NCBI GenBank assembly: GCA_903919975.1
Contig: CAIXKE010000109.1
Coordinates: forward strand, 1-64,000
Direction: 5' to 3'
DNA length: 64,000 nucleotides
DNA from: Akkermansiaceae bacterium
GTDB lineage: Bacteria; Verrucomicrobiota; Verrucomicrobiia; Verrucomicrobiales; Akkermansiaceae
A program made the translations under genes and the position numbers. Positions 49,272 to 59,150 of this stretch are shown in pieces. Below the pieces are notes generated by a model. That model did not search any database. It saw only the letters and a program-made list of their open reading frames with translations, and was not told the origin of the DNA. How positions within the stretch are numbered: position 1 is the first letter of the stretch; each line of letters starts with the position of its first letter.

Positions 49272-50305
49272 CAACCCCACCACTGCTATCAGTAAGCGAT
49301 CTCCGCGTCCACTTCCCGGTGCGCGCCGGCTTGATGCTACGCCAGACGACTGCCGTGCGCGCGGTGGACGGAGTCTCGCTCGAGATCGCTCCCGGGGAAA
49401 CCCTTGGCCTTGTCGGTGAATCCGGTTGCGGGAAGTCCACACTCGGCAAGGCCGTCGTCCGCCTCCTCAAGCCAACGTCCGGCTCGATTCATTTCGAGAG
49501 CAACGACATCTCTCATCTCAAACAGAGCGCACTCCGCCCGCTGCGTCGGAATTTTCAAATGATCTTCCAAGATCCCGCCGAATCTCTCGATCCACGCATG
49601 AGCGTGCGCTCGATCATTGAGGAACCGCTCATCATCCACGGCCTTGGCACGCGCGCGGAACGCCATACTCAGGTGAATGAATTATTAGACAGAGTCGGCC
49701 TGCCCACCGCCGCCTCCGAAAGATACTCATTCGAATTTTCCGGCGGTCAGCGCCAGCGAATCGGTATCGCCCGCGCGCTCGCCCTCAAGCCGAAACTCAT
49801 CGTCTGTGACGAACCGGTCTCCGCCCTCGATGTCTCCATCCAATCTCAAATCCTCAACCTGCTCGTCGAACTCCAGAAGGATTTTGGAATCTCCTATTTT
49901 TTTATCGCCCACGATCTATCAGTCGTGAAGCACATCAGCGACCGTGTCGCAGTGATGTATCTCGGGAAAATCGTCGAACTAGCCCCGGCGGAAACAATTT
50001 ACCGCGATCCACGCCATGCCTATACCAAGGCGCTGCTCTCCGCCATCCCCTCGACCGATCCAAAAGCGCGCCGCAAAAAAATTCTATTGGAGGGCGATGT
50101 CCCATCACCCATCGATCCACCTGCAGGCAGCGCTTTCGGCCACCGGATCAAGCACCCGCTCTATCCGGATACCATCGGCATGCCTCTTGGACTAACAGAA
50201 ATTGCCACTGGCCATTTCGTCGCCGCCGACCCCTGCTGCTTGACACCGGAAGATTGGGATAAGGTCAAACCGGGAAACATCGGCAAATCCCATGAAACTC
50301 CCTGA
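49265..50305 (+). CDS. OppF-like ABC transporter ATP-binding protein
   Basis: [69 protein letters not shown]. Confidence 0.93.
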   Translation: MFATPPLLSVSDLRVHFPVRAGLMLRQTTAVRAVDGVSLEIAPGETLGLVGESGCGKSTLGKAVVRLLKPTSGSIHFESNDISHLKQSALRPLRRNFQMIFQDPAESLDPRMSVRSIIEEPLIIHGLGTRAERHTQVNELLDRVGLPTAASERYSFEFSGGQRQRIGIARALALKPKLIVCDEPVSALDVSIQSQILNLLVELQKDFGISYFFIAHDLSVVKHISDRVAVMYLGKIVELAPAETIYRDPRHAYTKALLSAIPSTDPKARRKKILLEGDVPSPIDPPAGSAFGHRIKHPLYPDTIGMPLGLTEIATGHFVAADPCCLTPEDWDKVKPGNIGKSHETP

Positions 50306-52004
50306 AGCACGCAAAAAAATATCGTCAACTCCACGTTGCTGGGCAGCCACGGCACTCATTTGGTTCGTCGTTCTTCTAACTGGAATTGCTTTCAGCGGAT
50401 TTTTTTATTTTAAAAGCGTGGATGATCAAGAAGCGCAGAGGCAACTACGACTGACCTCGCTGGAGCGCAGAGGAACCGAGTTCATCGAAAACCGCCGCTG
50501 GCAGGAAGCATCCGCAATCTTCGCGGAAATCGAAACCCTGATTCCAGGATCGGAACTCACAAAATTCGGCCGCAGGAGCATCAAGGCCGGCATGAACGAG
50601 GAGCAAAACCAGTTCATCGGCTACTGGACTGGCCAGGCCATGGCCGAACTCGAAGCCGATCGTCTCGACGAGGCGGCGACCGCCGCTCAACGCGTGCTTG
50701 AAAAGTTTCCCGCAGAACCGGAATCCACGAAAATCCTAAACCGGATCGCTCAATCACGGGCTAACCAAGCACGAAACACCGCGATCACAGCCGCCCGTAA
50801 GCAACTCGACGATGGCCAACACGAAGCCGCCAACGAAGCCGCCCGCAAACTACTGGTGACGGATCCGAATGACAACGATGCCAAGGCCATCCTCGAAGAT
50901 GCGTCCGCTAAACTGGCAAAACAGGTTGCCAATCGCGCCCAGGCCACCAGCCTGCTCAATCGAGCCATCGCAAGCGATAAAGGCGAGTTTGATCAACAGT
51001 CGCTCGACTGGCTGCGTGAGGCGGCATCCCTCGCACCGGAAGAACCGGAAATCGCCAAGCGACTCGAAGCGATGGCCTCCTACGCCCGCACCTTAAGGGT
51101 GCCAGGCGATTTCGCCACACCCGCCGAAGCCATTGCCTCGGCGCGCGACCGTGACCGCATCGTGCTCACCGAAGCCATCTGGAAGGGCCCGCTCATCATC
51201 AACGTTGCCGTCGATCTACAAGGCGCGGGTTTCGAAAAAACCATCGTCGAATGCCCCGCAGCGGATGGCAGCGCGATCACCATCAGCCCCGATGCCAAAG
51301 GCGCACGCATCACCGGCATCACCTTCCGCCATGAATCGTTTCTAGCGGTAGGTGCCGATCGATTTTCCGCAGCCCTTGTCCGGGGCGGCACGGCCGCTTT
51401 CACGGATTGTCACTTCGAGAATGCCAGCGGACATGGATTGGCGGTCATCGAAAACGGTCAGGCCACCGCCAATCGCTGCCGATTCTCCGGCAACGGCTGG
51501 AACGGCGCGGCAGCCATCGGCAAGGGCTGCAAACTCGAAGTGCGCGAATCCGAGACATTCGAAAACTTCGAGCACGGCATCGAGACATGGGATGGTGCCG
51601 CCGCCATTCTCGTCAACAACCGCTGCGAAGGAAACACACGTAACGGCATCCACGTCGATAACGGCGCGTCCGCCGCCGACATCCAAGGAAATCAACTCAT
51701 CGCCAACCGCGAATTCGGAATCGTGCTCGATAGCGCCGGCTCGGGAAAAATTTCCGGCAACACCATACGCAATAATTTGCTAGGAGGCCTCGTGATCCGC
51801 GCCGCCGCCGCCAAAGTTTCCGTTAAAGGCAATCAGATCACTCTCAACCAAGGCCCGGGCCTGATCCTCGAAAAAGGGCTGGACGCAGCCTCCTGCTCGG
51901 AAAATACCGTCAAAAAAAACACCGCACCCGATATTCTAACCGACTCTATACTCACTCATGAGGACGACAAAGCGCCCGATTCTTCCGAAAACTCACCCCG
52001 CTGA
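50292..52004 (+). CDS. Membrane-anchored TPR-like plus right-handed parallel beta-helix protein
   Basis: N-terminal TM, helical repeats, then beta-helix repeats (ENASGHGLAVIENGQATANRCRFSGNGWNGAAAIGKG...NRCEGNTRNGIHVDNGASAADIQGNQLIANREFGIVL). Confidence 0.85.
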   Translation: MKLPEARKKISSTPRCWAATALIWFVVLLTGIAFSGFFYFKSVDDQEAQRQLRLTSLERRGTEFIENRRWQEASAIFAEIETLIPGSELTKFGRRSIKAGMNEEQNQFIGYWTGQAMAELEADRLDEAATAAQRVLEKFPAEPESTKILNRIAQSRANQARNTAITAARKQLDDGQHEAANEAARKLLVTDPNDNDAKAILEDASAKLAKQVANRAQATSLLNRAIASDKGEFDQQSLDWLREAASLAPEEPEIAKRLEAMASYARTLRVPGDFATPAEAIASARDRDRIVLTEAIWKGPLIINVAVDLQGAGFEKTIVECPAADGSAITISPDAKGARITGITFRHESFLAVGADRFSAALVRGGTAAFTDCHFENASGHGLAVIENGQATANRCRFSGNGWNGAAAIGKGCKLEVRESETFENFEHGIETWDGAAAILVNNRCEGNTRNGIHVDNGASAADIQGNQLIANREFGIVLDSAGSGKISGNTIRNNLLGGLVIRAAAAKVSVKGNQITLNQGPGLILEKGLDAASCSENTVKKNTAPDILTDSILTHEDDKAPDSSENSPR

Positions 52005-54724
52005 GCCGTTTCCATCTTGGCAATCCGCACAGCCACGACTTTGTATTCGGGGCATTTTGTCTCCTCGTCGGCTCCTTGGCCAATGATGTGGTTCACCCTC
52101 AATTCTGGAAAATGAAATGATGTGAAAAGAATTCCCGGATTCACCTCGTCCGTGACTTTTGCCGTTAGTATAATCTCCCCACGCGCAGAAGAAACCCGCA
52201 CACGGTCTCCGCTCAGAATCCCTTCAGTCCGTGCATCCTGCGGATGAATCTCCAGCATATCCTCATTCACCATACGGATATTTCCTTCACGGCGGGTCAT
52301 GGTTCCGGAGTTGTATTGCGTCAAAATTCTTCCGGTTGTTAAGATGAATGGATATTTTTCACTGTGTCTGGCGATTTCCTCAGACTCCACCCATTCAAAA
52401 AAATGGAATTTTCCGAGGCCACGCTTGAACTTTTCCACATGAAGAATTGGCGTTCCTTCGCCATCACTACGGATCGGCCATTGTTTTCCGAAATCACCCA
52501 ACCCATCCCACGTTGCCCCGGCATAAGAAGGGACGGCATTGGCGATTTCCGCAAAAAGCCTCTCAGCCGCGTAGTCGGCTTGAGGATACCCAAATCGTTG
52601 CATGATATCACATAAAATCCGCCCATCAGAACGGGAATCCGCATAAGGAAGCAGAGCGGCATGAACCCGCTGGATTCTTCGCTCGGCATTGGTGAACGTT
52701 CCATTTTTTTCCAAAAATGACGATGCCGGGAGCACCACATCCGCGAACCTCGCCGTTTCCGTCATGAAGAGATCCTGCACAACCAAGAAATCAAGAGAAC
52801 GCATCGCCTGTTCGACATGGAGCGAGTTCGGATTCGTGTGAACCAAATCATCACCGATCACCCACAGCGCTTTCATCTTACCGTCGATGGCGGCATCGAT
52901 CATTTCAGTCAGACCTAATCCAGGGTGCCCATCCAGCTCCACGCCATAGATCATTTCCAACCGCACACGGCTTTCCGGATTCTGCAAATCAAGATAGCCC
53001 GGCCCCTGCCACGGATGGCAGCCCATGTCTGCGGCACCCTGCACATTGTTCTGCCCACGCAACGGATTCATCCCAGTTCCTGGGCGACCGATGTTGCCCG
53101 TCATCATGACTAGATTTGCGATTAACATCACACTCTTCGCACCCTGTTCATGCTCAGTCACACCGAGACCGTGAAAACACATCGCAGCAACCGCAGAGGC
53201 ATATTCAATCGCCGCAGACTTTACGAGCTCACGATCTACTCCGGTGATTTCCGCCATCCGCTCGACATCAAGCATCTTCAATCCATTCTCAACCTCCGCC
53301 CATCCCTCACAGCGCCTCGAAATGAAATCCGTATCCACCAACCCCGCATCCAAAATGAAACGCGCCATCAGATTGAGCAATGCCACATTCGTTCCGGGCC
53401 GGTTTTGAAGATGATATTTCGCGTATTTCGCCAGTTCAATGTGACGGGGATCGATCACAATCAATGGCAAACCCTGGATCGCTCGCTGCTTGATCCGCGC
53501 GCCGGTGACCGGGTGGGCCTCAGTTGGATTCGCGCCAATGAGTAGAATGCAGTCAGTAAAATCAATATCTTCAAAACTGTTGGTGGCCGCGCCGGTCCCG
53601 AAACTCTGTTGCATTCCGAATGCTGAAGGTATGTGGCAAAGGCGGGCACAACTGTCGATATTGTTGCACCCGATCACCGCACGCATGAATTTTTGCATCA
53701 GATAGTTTTCCTCGTTCGTGCAACGGGATGAAGCAATTCCACCGATGGTACGCGCCCCGCTCGCCTCTCGGATACGGCTAATATTCTTCACAATGCAATC
53801 ATAGGCCTCATCCCATGATGCCACCTCCAGCTGACCGTCTTTTCGCAACAGTGGACTGCGAAGACGATCCGGATGCTTGTGAAAAGTGAATGCATAACGC
53901 CCCTTCAAACAAGCATGTGCCGGATTTACCATGGAGTCTTCAGCCGCCTCGATTGAGAGCACCTCGTCACCCTTGGTCGCCACGATGAGATTGCACCCAA
54001 CCCCGCAATACGTGCAGACAGTGCGGGTTTTCCCCGATGCTTCGATGGCCTTCGATTCGAAGACATCTGAAATCGCCGAAGTCGGGCAAGCCTGAGCACA
54101 GGCCCCGCATGAGACGCAGGGTGAATCGGCAAACGAAACATCTAGCCCCTTGATGATGCGGGCGTCAAAACCACGACCATGCATCGAAAGCACGAATTGT
54201 CCCTGCACTTCATCACATGCCCGCACACAACGCGCACAGTTGATGCATTTCGACAAATCGGTCGTCATGAAAACATGGGAATGATCTTTGGCGCGGCCAA
54301 GGTGGCTTTCTCCAGTGGGATAGCGGACATCCCGGATGCCGACCTTTGCTGCCACGGTTTGCAATTCGCAGTTGCCATTCACCTCGCACGTCAGGCAATC
54401 CAGTGGATGATCGGTCAAAACCAATTCAATTAGATTCCGTCGGAGTCGCTGAATCTTCGGTGACTCGGTGAAAACATGAAGACCGGAAGTAATCGGAGTG
54501 TGGCAAGACGCAACGACTCTGCGCGGTCCATCGATGATACAGGAAACCTCAACGGAACATATACGGCATGCCCCAAATGGCTTCAACTGCGGCGCATCAC
54601 AAAGAGTCGGAACATGTCCGCGCCCACGATGGCGATCGATGAATCCAAGCAACATATCACCCGATTCAAACATGAAGGACCGACCATCAATGAACGCCGT
54701 ATTCAGTAAGGAATCATCTTGCAT
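51956..54724 (-). CDS. NAD-dependent type formate dehydrogenase alpha subunit (molybdo/tungsto-pterin, Cys active site)
   Basis: 2Fe-2S N-terminus, CINCARCVRACDEVQGQFVLS, CVSCGACAQACPTSAI, CTYCGVGCNLIV, NIDSCARLCHIPSAFGMQQSFGTGAATNSFEDI, NPLRGQNNVQGAADMG, C-terminal molybdopterin dinucleotide-binding domain. Confidence 0.92.
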   Translation of the reverse strand: MQDDSLLNTAFIDGRSFMFESGDMLLGFIDRHRGRGHVPTLCDAPQLKPFGACRICSVEVSCIIDGPRRVVASCHTPITSGLHVFTESPKIQRLRRNLIELVLTDHPLDCLTCEVNGNCELQTVAAKVGIRDVRYPTGESHLGRAKDHSHVFMTTDLSKCINCARCVRACDEVQGQFVLSMHGRGFDARIIKGLDVSFADSPCVSCGACAQACPTSAISDVFESKAIEASGKTRTVCTYCGVGCNLIVATKGDEVLSIEAAEDSMVNPAHACLKGRYAFTFHKHPDRLRSPLLRKDGQLEVASWDEAYDCIVKNISRIREASGARTIGGIASSRCTNEENYLMQKFMRAVIGCNNIDSCARLCHIPSAFGMQQSFGTGAATNSFEDIDFTDCILLIGANPTEAHPVTGARIKQRAIQGLPLIVIDPRHIELAKYAKYHLQNRPGTNVALLNLMARFILDAGLVDTDFISRRCEGWAEVENGLKMLDVERMAEITGVDRELVKSAAIEYASAVAAMCFHGLGVTEHEQGAKSVMLIANLVMMTGNIGRPGTGMNPLRGQNNVQGAADMGCHPWQGPGYLDLQNPESRVRLEMIYGVELDGHPGLGLTEMIDAAIDGKMKALWVIGDDLVHTNPNSLHVEQAMRSLDFLVVQDLFMTETARFADVVLPASSFLEKNGTFTNAERRIQRVHAALLPYADSRSDGRILCDIMQRFGYPQADYAAERLFAEIANAVPSYAGATWDGLGDFGKQWPIRSDGEGTPILHVEKFKRGLGKFHFFEWVESEEIARHSEKYPFILTTGRILTQYNSGTMTRREGNIRMVNEDMLEIHPQDARTEGILSGDRVRVSSARGEIILTAKVTDEVNPGILFTSFHFPELRVNHIIGQGADEETKCPEYKVVAVRIAKMETAQRGEFSEESGALSSS

Positions 54725-54736
54725 GACGAAGATCGT

Positions 54737-56401
54737 TTAGCTTGTGAAATACGGTTCTAACTCCACATTGAAATATTCGAGAATATTGCGGACTGACAAT
54801 GGCAGTCCGCCGCCAAGACCGCACAGCGAGGTTTCCTCTAAAGTTTCCAAAAGATCATCGAACAGCACGCGATCCACCTTGAATTTCTCACCATCAATCG
54901 CCCGGGAAATAAGCTCCCGCCCGCGAACCGATCCGATCCGACAAGGGAAACACTTGCCGCAGCTTTCATTGGCAAGAAATTGAAACAGATGCTCCAGCAA
55001 GCGGATCATCGGAAAGTCCTTCGGAATCGCAATAATCCCGGCATGCCCGAGGCTGAATCCTGCTTCAGCGAAGGAATCATAATCCACATGCAAATTATCA
55101 ATCCTAGAAACCGGCACCACACATCCGAGCGGTCCGCCGATTTGCAGTGCCTTAATCGGTATTCGGAACCCGCCAGCCGCATCGACTAGGTCCGACAATG
55201 GCATGCCTATCGCGATCTCGTAAATTCCGGGTTTCATGAAATGGCTATCGAGTGACAGGAGCTTGGACCCGCTGAAGGATCGGGCTCCGATCGATTTGAA
55301 CCCCCTTCCTCCGAGCACAAGAATACTCCGAACATTCGCGAAGGTTTCTACATTGTTGATGATGGTGGGTTTACCAAACAATCCATGAACGGTCGGGTAT
55401 GGCGGCCGCACGCTTACTTCCGGCCGCTGTCCTTCGATACTCCTGAGCAGAGCCGTCTCTTCACCACAGATATAAGCGCCCGCACCCTTGATGATCCTGA
55501 TGGTAAAATTGAAACCATATCCATGAATATTGGATCCCAACCACCCCGCTTCAACAAGCTCATCGATGGCATTTTGCATCCTCAATATAGATTCAGGATA
55601 CTCGGCACGAATGTACACCAGCCCGACTTCAGCGCCTGCGATCCAACCTGCGGCAATCATCCCCGCCAAAATAGCATGAGGACGCCACTCCAACAAATAC
55701 TTGTCGATGTATGATCCCGGGTCGCCTTCGTCTGCATTGCAAACCACATATTTCTCCGCCTCTTCCGCCATTCGACAGGCGTTCCATTTGAGATAAACCG
55801 GGAAGCCCGCCCCGCCCCGACCACGCAGACCGGATTCCCGTAACTCCTCTGCTAAATGAGTACGCCCATTAGCTAACATTTCTTCAATAGAAGTATAGTA
55901 GGATTCTATCCCATAAAATGGCGACGTCAGTTGTGGGAAATCAAGAAGTGAAAATACCCCATGGTGATCACCACGATCTTCGATACCACCATCTGCAAAC
56001 ACACCGTCCAGCTGTGATTGAGATAAACCGGAATAGTTATGACCATCGTATTGAAAAGCTCCTGCTTCGTGACAACGTCCGAGACAACAAAGACTCCCGA
56101 TTTCAGAGTCCTTGAAATGATGACTGATCACATCGCGCAATCCATCTTGTGTTCCAGCGCATAAGCAAGCAGTGCCATTGCAAACCCAAACCTTTTTTCC
56201 GGAATTCGATTTCCGAAGCAGGTCATAGAAAGAAACAGCACCAGCCGTGCAGGCATCGCCAAACAACGATTCCCCGCCCAGTCGATGCATGAATTCCGGC
56301 TTCTCCGCCGTGCCCGATTGCATCGCAGCATCGGTCATTCGTTCCAATAGATTGCGCCGAACGCCACTTCTCGAGGAAATGGAACTGAGGTTTTCGGACA
56401 T
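54737..56401 (-). CDS. NuoF-like (NuoE-like fused) diaphorase subunit of formate dehydrogenase
   Basis: N-terminal thioredoxin-like VWVCNGTACLCAGTQDGL...LCCLGRCHEAGAFQYDG; GLRGRGGAGFPVYLKWNACR, CNADEGDPGSYIDKYLLE, ICGEETALLRSIEGQRPEVSVRPPYPTVHGLFGKPTIINNVETFANV, ESCGKCFPCRIGS. Confidence 0.92.
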   Translation of the reverse strand: MSENLSSISSRSGVRRNLLERMTDAAMQSGTAEKPEFMHRLGGESLFGDACTAGAVSFYDLLRKSNSGKKVWVCNGTACLCAGTQDGLRDVISHHFKDSEIGSLCCLGRCHEAGAFQYDGHNYSGLSQSQLDGVFADGGIEDRGDHHGVFSLLDFPQLTSPFYGIESYYTSIEEMLANGRTHLAEELRESGLRGRGGAGFPVYLKWNACRMAEEAEKYVVCNADEGDPGSYIDKYLLEWRPHAILAGMIAAGWIAGAEVGLVYIRAEYPESILRMQNAIDELVEAGWLGSNIHGYGFNFTIRIIKGAGAYICGEETALLRSIEGQRPEVSVRPPYPTVHGLFGKPTIINNVETFANVRSILVLGGRGFKSIGARSFSGSKLLSLDSHFMKPGIYEIAIGMPLSDLVDAAGGFRIPIKALQIGGPLGCVVPVSRIDNLHVDYDSFAEAGFSLGHAGIIAIPKDFPMIRLLEHLFQFLANESCGKCFPCRIGSVRGRELISRAIDGEKFKVDRVLFDDLLETLEETSLCGLGGGLPLSVRNILEYFNVELEPYFTS

Positions 56402-56644
56402 TTATATCAATCCCATCGAAAAGACACGCAGTCCACAGGCAAAGGCAAGGTGACGCGATCAGCGCCAAGCGCAACATGTCTAATGAAATCACCTATGCGG
56501 GACTGCATCTTCCCCGAATGGTCGATCTGACACAATCCGGTCATACTCCGTCACGAAGGCACGCCCCACGATGGTCATTCGACTTCATGGGGCCAGCCCA
56601 CACCACTCATTGAAATCAGCAACTTGCAAATCTCGCTCACACCG

Positions 56645-59068
56645 ATGAACACCCAGATCATTCCACTCTATGCCAGACCATTCAAAGACCTCACTCTGGA
56701 TGACTTGCCACTCGTCGGAGGAAAAAACGCATCAATCGGAGAAATGGTTCGGGAGCTTTCATCCAAAGGAATCCGGGTTCCCGATGGATTTGCCATCACT
56801 GCGGATGCCTACCATCACTTCATTCAAGAAGCCGGACTTGACCGCGTGATCCATGAAATCCTCTCGGGCTTGGATACCCGAAACATGGCAAACCTCAGCC
56901 ACCGCGGGCAAGCCATACGCCATGCCATTCTAAATGCCACCATCCCGGGTGATTTGGAAGAGTCCATCATCGAGGCCTACCGCGATTTGAATCATGGAAC
57001 TTATCCGGCGGATGTCGCCGTGCGATCCTCCGCCACCCTCGAGGATCTACCAGACGCCAGCTTCGCCGGACAACAAGAAACCTATCTGAATGTCCGAGGC
57101 AACCGGGCACTACTCGATGCCTGCAAACATTGTTACGCATCCCTCTTCACCGACCGCGCTATCAGCTACCGCGTGGACAAAGGCTTCGATCACTTCCAAA
57201 TCGCCCTCAGCATCGGCGTGCAACGCATGGTGCGCTCGGATCTCGCCTGCTCGGGAGTAATTTTCACAATCGACACGGAAAGCGGTTTCCGCGACGCCGT
57301 TCTAATCAGCGCCAGTTACGGATTGGGCGAAAACATCGTCAAAGGCACCGTGATTCCGGATGATTACTGTGTTTTTAAACCCACTCTCAAGAAAGGTCAT
57401 CGGCCGATCCTGAGCAAGCGTGTGGGCAGCAAGGAGTCCAAACTTGTCTATGATGATGGTGGTGAAAAAATGGTGAAAAACATCCCCGTTTCCACTGCGG
57501 AGCGGGAAAAATTCGCGCTCACCGATGACGAGATATTGCGACTCGCGCGCTGGGCCTGCATCATTGAGGATCATTACTCTGCCAAACACGGACACCCCAT
57601 GCCGATGGATCTGGAATGGGCGAAAGATGGAAAAACCGGCGAGTTCTTCATCGTCCAGGCTCGCCCGGAAACCGTGGAATCACTCAAAGACCCGGACGTG
57701 ATCGAAACCCACCTGCTGAAAGCCCGCGGCAAAATCCTTGCCTCCGGACGTAGCATAGGAGCGAAGATCGCTTGCGGACGAGTGCGGATCATTTCCAATC
57801 CCGATCACATGCATCTCTTCCAGGATGGGGAAATTCTTGTCACGGAGAAAACTGATCCCGACTGGCAACCGATCATGAAAAAGGCCGCAGCGATCATCAC
57901 CCGGCGCGGTGGTCGGACCTGTCACGCGGCTATCGTCAGTCGCGAGTTAGGGATTCCGGCGGTAGTCGGCATCGAGCAACAAGCTTTCGCCCTGAAAGAC
58001 GGGCAAATCGTCACCGTGAGCTGCGCCGAGGGTGATGAGGGTTTCATTTACGAAGGCGAACTACCCTTTGAGGTGCAACGCACCAACATCAGAAATCTCG
58101 CGCGTCCGCTCACGGAAGTAATGATGAATCTAGCCAATCCGGAAAATGCTTTTTCACTCAGCCGCATTCCCAACGATGGCGTCGGTCTTGCGCGGATGGA
58201 ATTCATCATCAGCAATCACATTAAAATCCATCCCATGGCATTGCTGAACTATGAAAATCTCGCCGACCCCGCCGCTAAAGCGGAAATCGCCAGACTCACC
58301 GCCAATTACGATGACAAACCCGCGTTCTTTGTGGATCAACTTGCGCAAGGCGCGGGCATGATCGCCGCCGCGTTTTATCCGAAAGACGTGATTCTCCGCC
58401 TCAGTGATTTTAAAACCAACGAATACGCCAACCTGATCGGAGGCAAAGCCTATGAACCGGACGAGGAGAACCCGATGCTCGGATTTCGTGGTGCAAGCCG
58501 CTACTACCATCCGCTCTATCAGGATGGTTTCGCGCTTGAATGCCAGGCTGTGAAAAAAATCCGCGATGAAATGGGACTCAATAATCTCAAGTTGATGATT
58601 CCATTCTGCCGCACGATTGAGGAAGGCCTCCGGGTCCAGGAGGAAATGGCCAAACATGGACTCAAGCGCGGTGAAAACGGCTTGGAAATCTACGTGATGT
58701 GCGAAATCCCCAGCAATGTCATTCTCGCCGATGAATTCTGCGATATCTTTGATGGCTTCAGCATCGGCTCCAACGACCTCACCCAACTCATTCTCGGCGT
58801 GGATCGTGATAGCGAAATCGTCGCCCCGATTTTCGATGAACGGAATCCAGCGGTCAAAGCGATGATCGCCCAAGCCATCTCCACCTGCAGGGCAAGAGGG
58901 CGTAAAATCGGTATCTGTGGGCAGGCTCCAAGCGATTATCCGGAATTCGCGAAATTCCTCGTCGAGCAGGGCATCGACAGCATTTCCCTCAACCCCGACA
59001 CCGTGCTCAGCGCCACCTTGGTGATTGTTGAAACCGAGCAGCAACACGAGCAGTCACGCAGGGTATAA
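56645..59068 (+). CDS. ppsA: Phosphoenolpyruvate synthase
   Basis: LVGGKNASIGEM, SSATLEDLPDASFAGQQETYLNV, GGRTCHAAIVSRELGIPAVVG, C-terminal GICGQAPSDYPEFAKFLVEQGIDSISLNPDTV. Confidence 0.96.
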   Translation: MNTQIIPLYARPFKDLTLDDLPLVGGKNASIGEMVRELSSKGIRVPDGFAITADAYHHFIQEAGLDRVIHEILSGLDTRNMANLSHRGQAIRHAILNATIPGDLEESIIEAYRDLNHGTYPADVAVRSSATLEDLPDASFAGQQETYLNVRGNRALLDACKHCYASLFTDRAISYRVDKGFDHFQIALSIGVQRMVRSDLACSGVIFTIDTESGFRDAVLISASYGLGENIVKGTVIPDDYCVFKPTLKKGHRPILSKRVGSKESKLVYDDGGEKMVKNIPVSTAEREKFALTDDEILRLARWACIIEDHYSAKHGHPMPMDLEWAKDGKTGEFFIVQARPETVESLKDPDVIETHLLKARGKILASGRSIGAKIACGRVRIISNPDHMHLFQDGEILVTEKTDPDWQPIMKKAAAIITRRGGRTCHAAIVSRELGIPAVVGIEQQAFALKDGQIVTVSCAEGDEGFIYEGELPFEVQRTNIRNLARPLTEVMMNLANPENAFSLSRIPNDGVGLARMEFIISNHIKIHPMALLNYENLADPAAKAEIARLTANYDDKPAFFVDQLAQGAGMIAAAFYPKDVILRLSDFKTNEYANLIGGKAYEPDEENPMLGFRGASRYYHPLYQDGFALECQAVKKIRDEMGLNNLKLMIPFCRTIEEGLRVQEEMAKHGLKRGENGLEIYVMCEIPSNVILADEFCDIFDGFSIGSNDLTQLILGVDRDSEIVAPIFDERNPAVKAMIAQAISTCRARGRKIGICGQAPSDYPEFAKFLVEQGIDSISLNPDTVLSATLVIVETEQQHEQSRRV

Positions 59069-59150
59069 TTTTTCACAGTTCCAAGAGACCCATCGTCCCA
59101 GAAAGAGCAATCTCCGGGCATGTGGAGAACCCAGTCGCAATTCCTCCAGC

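Noticed and set aside
53600-53680. Selenocysteine in formate dehydrogenase
   Set aside because: The active-site region reads NIDSCARLCHIPS with an ordinary Cys codon and no in-frame TGA in the ORF.
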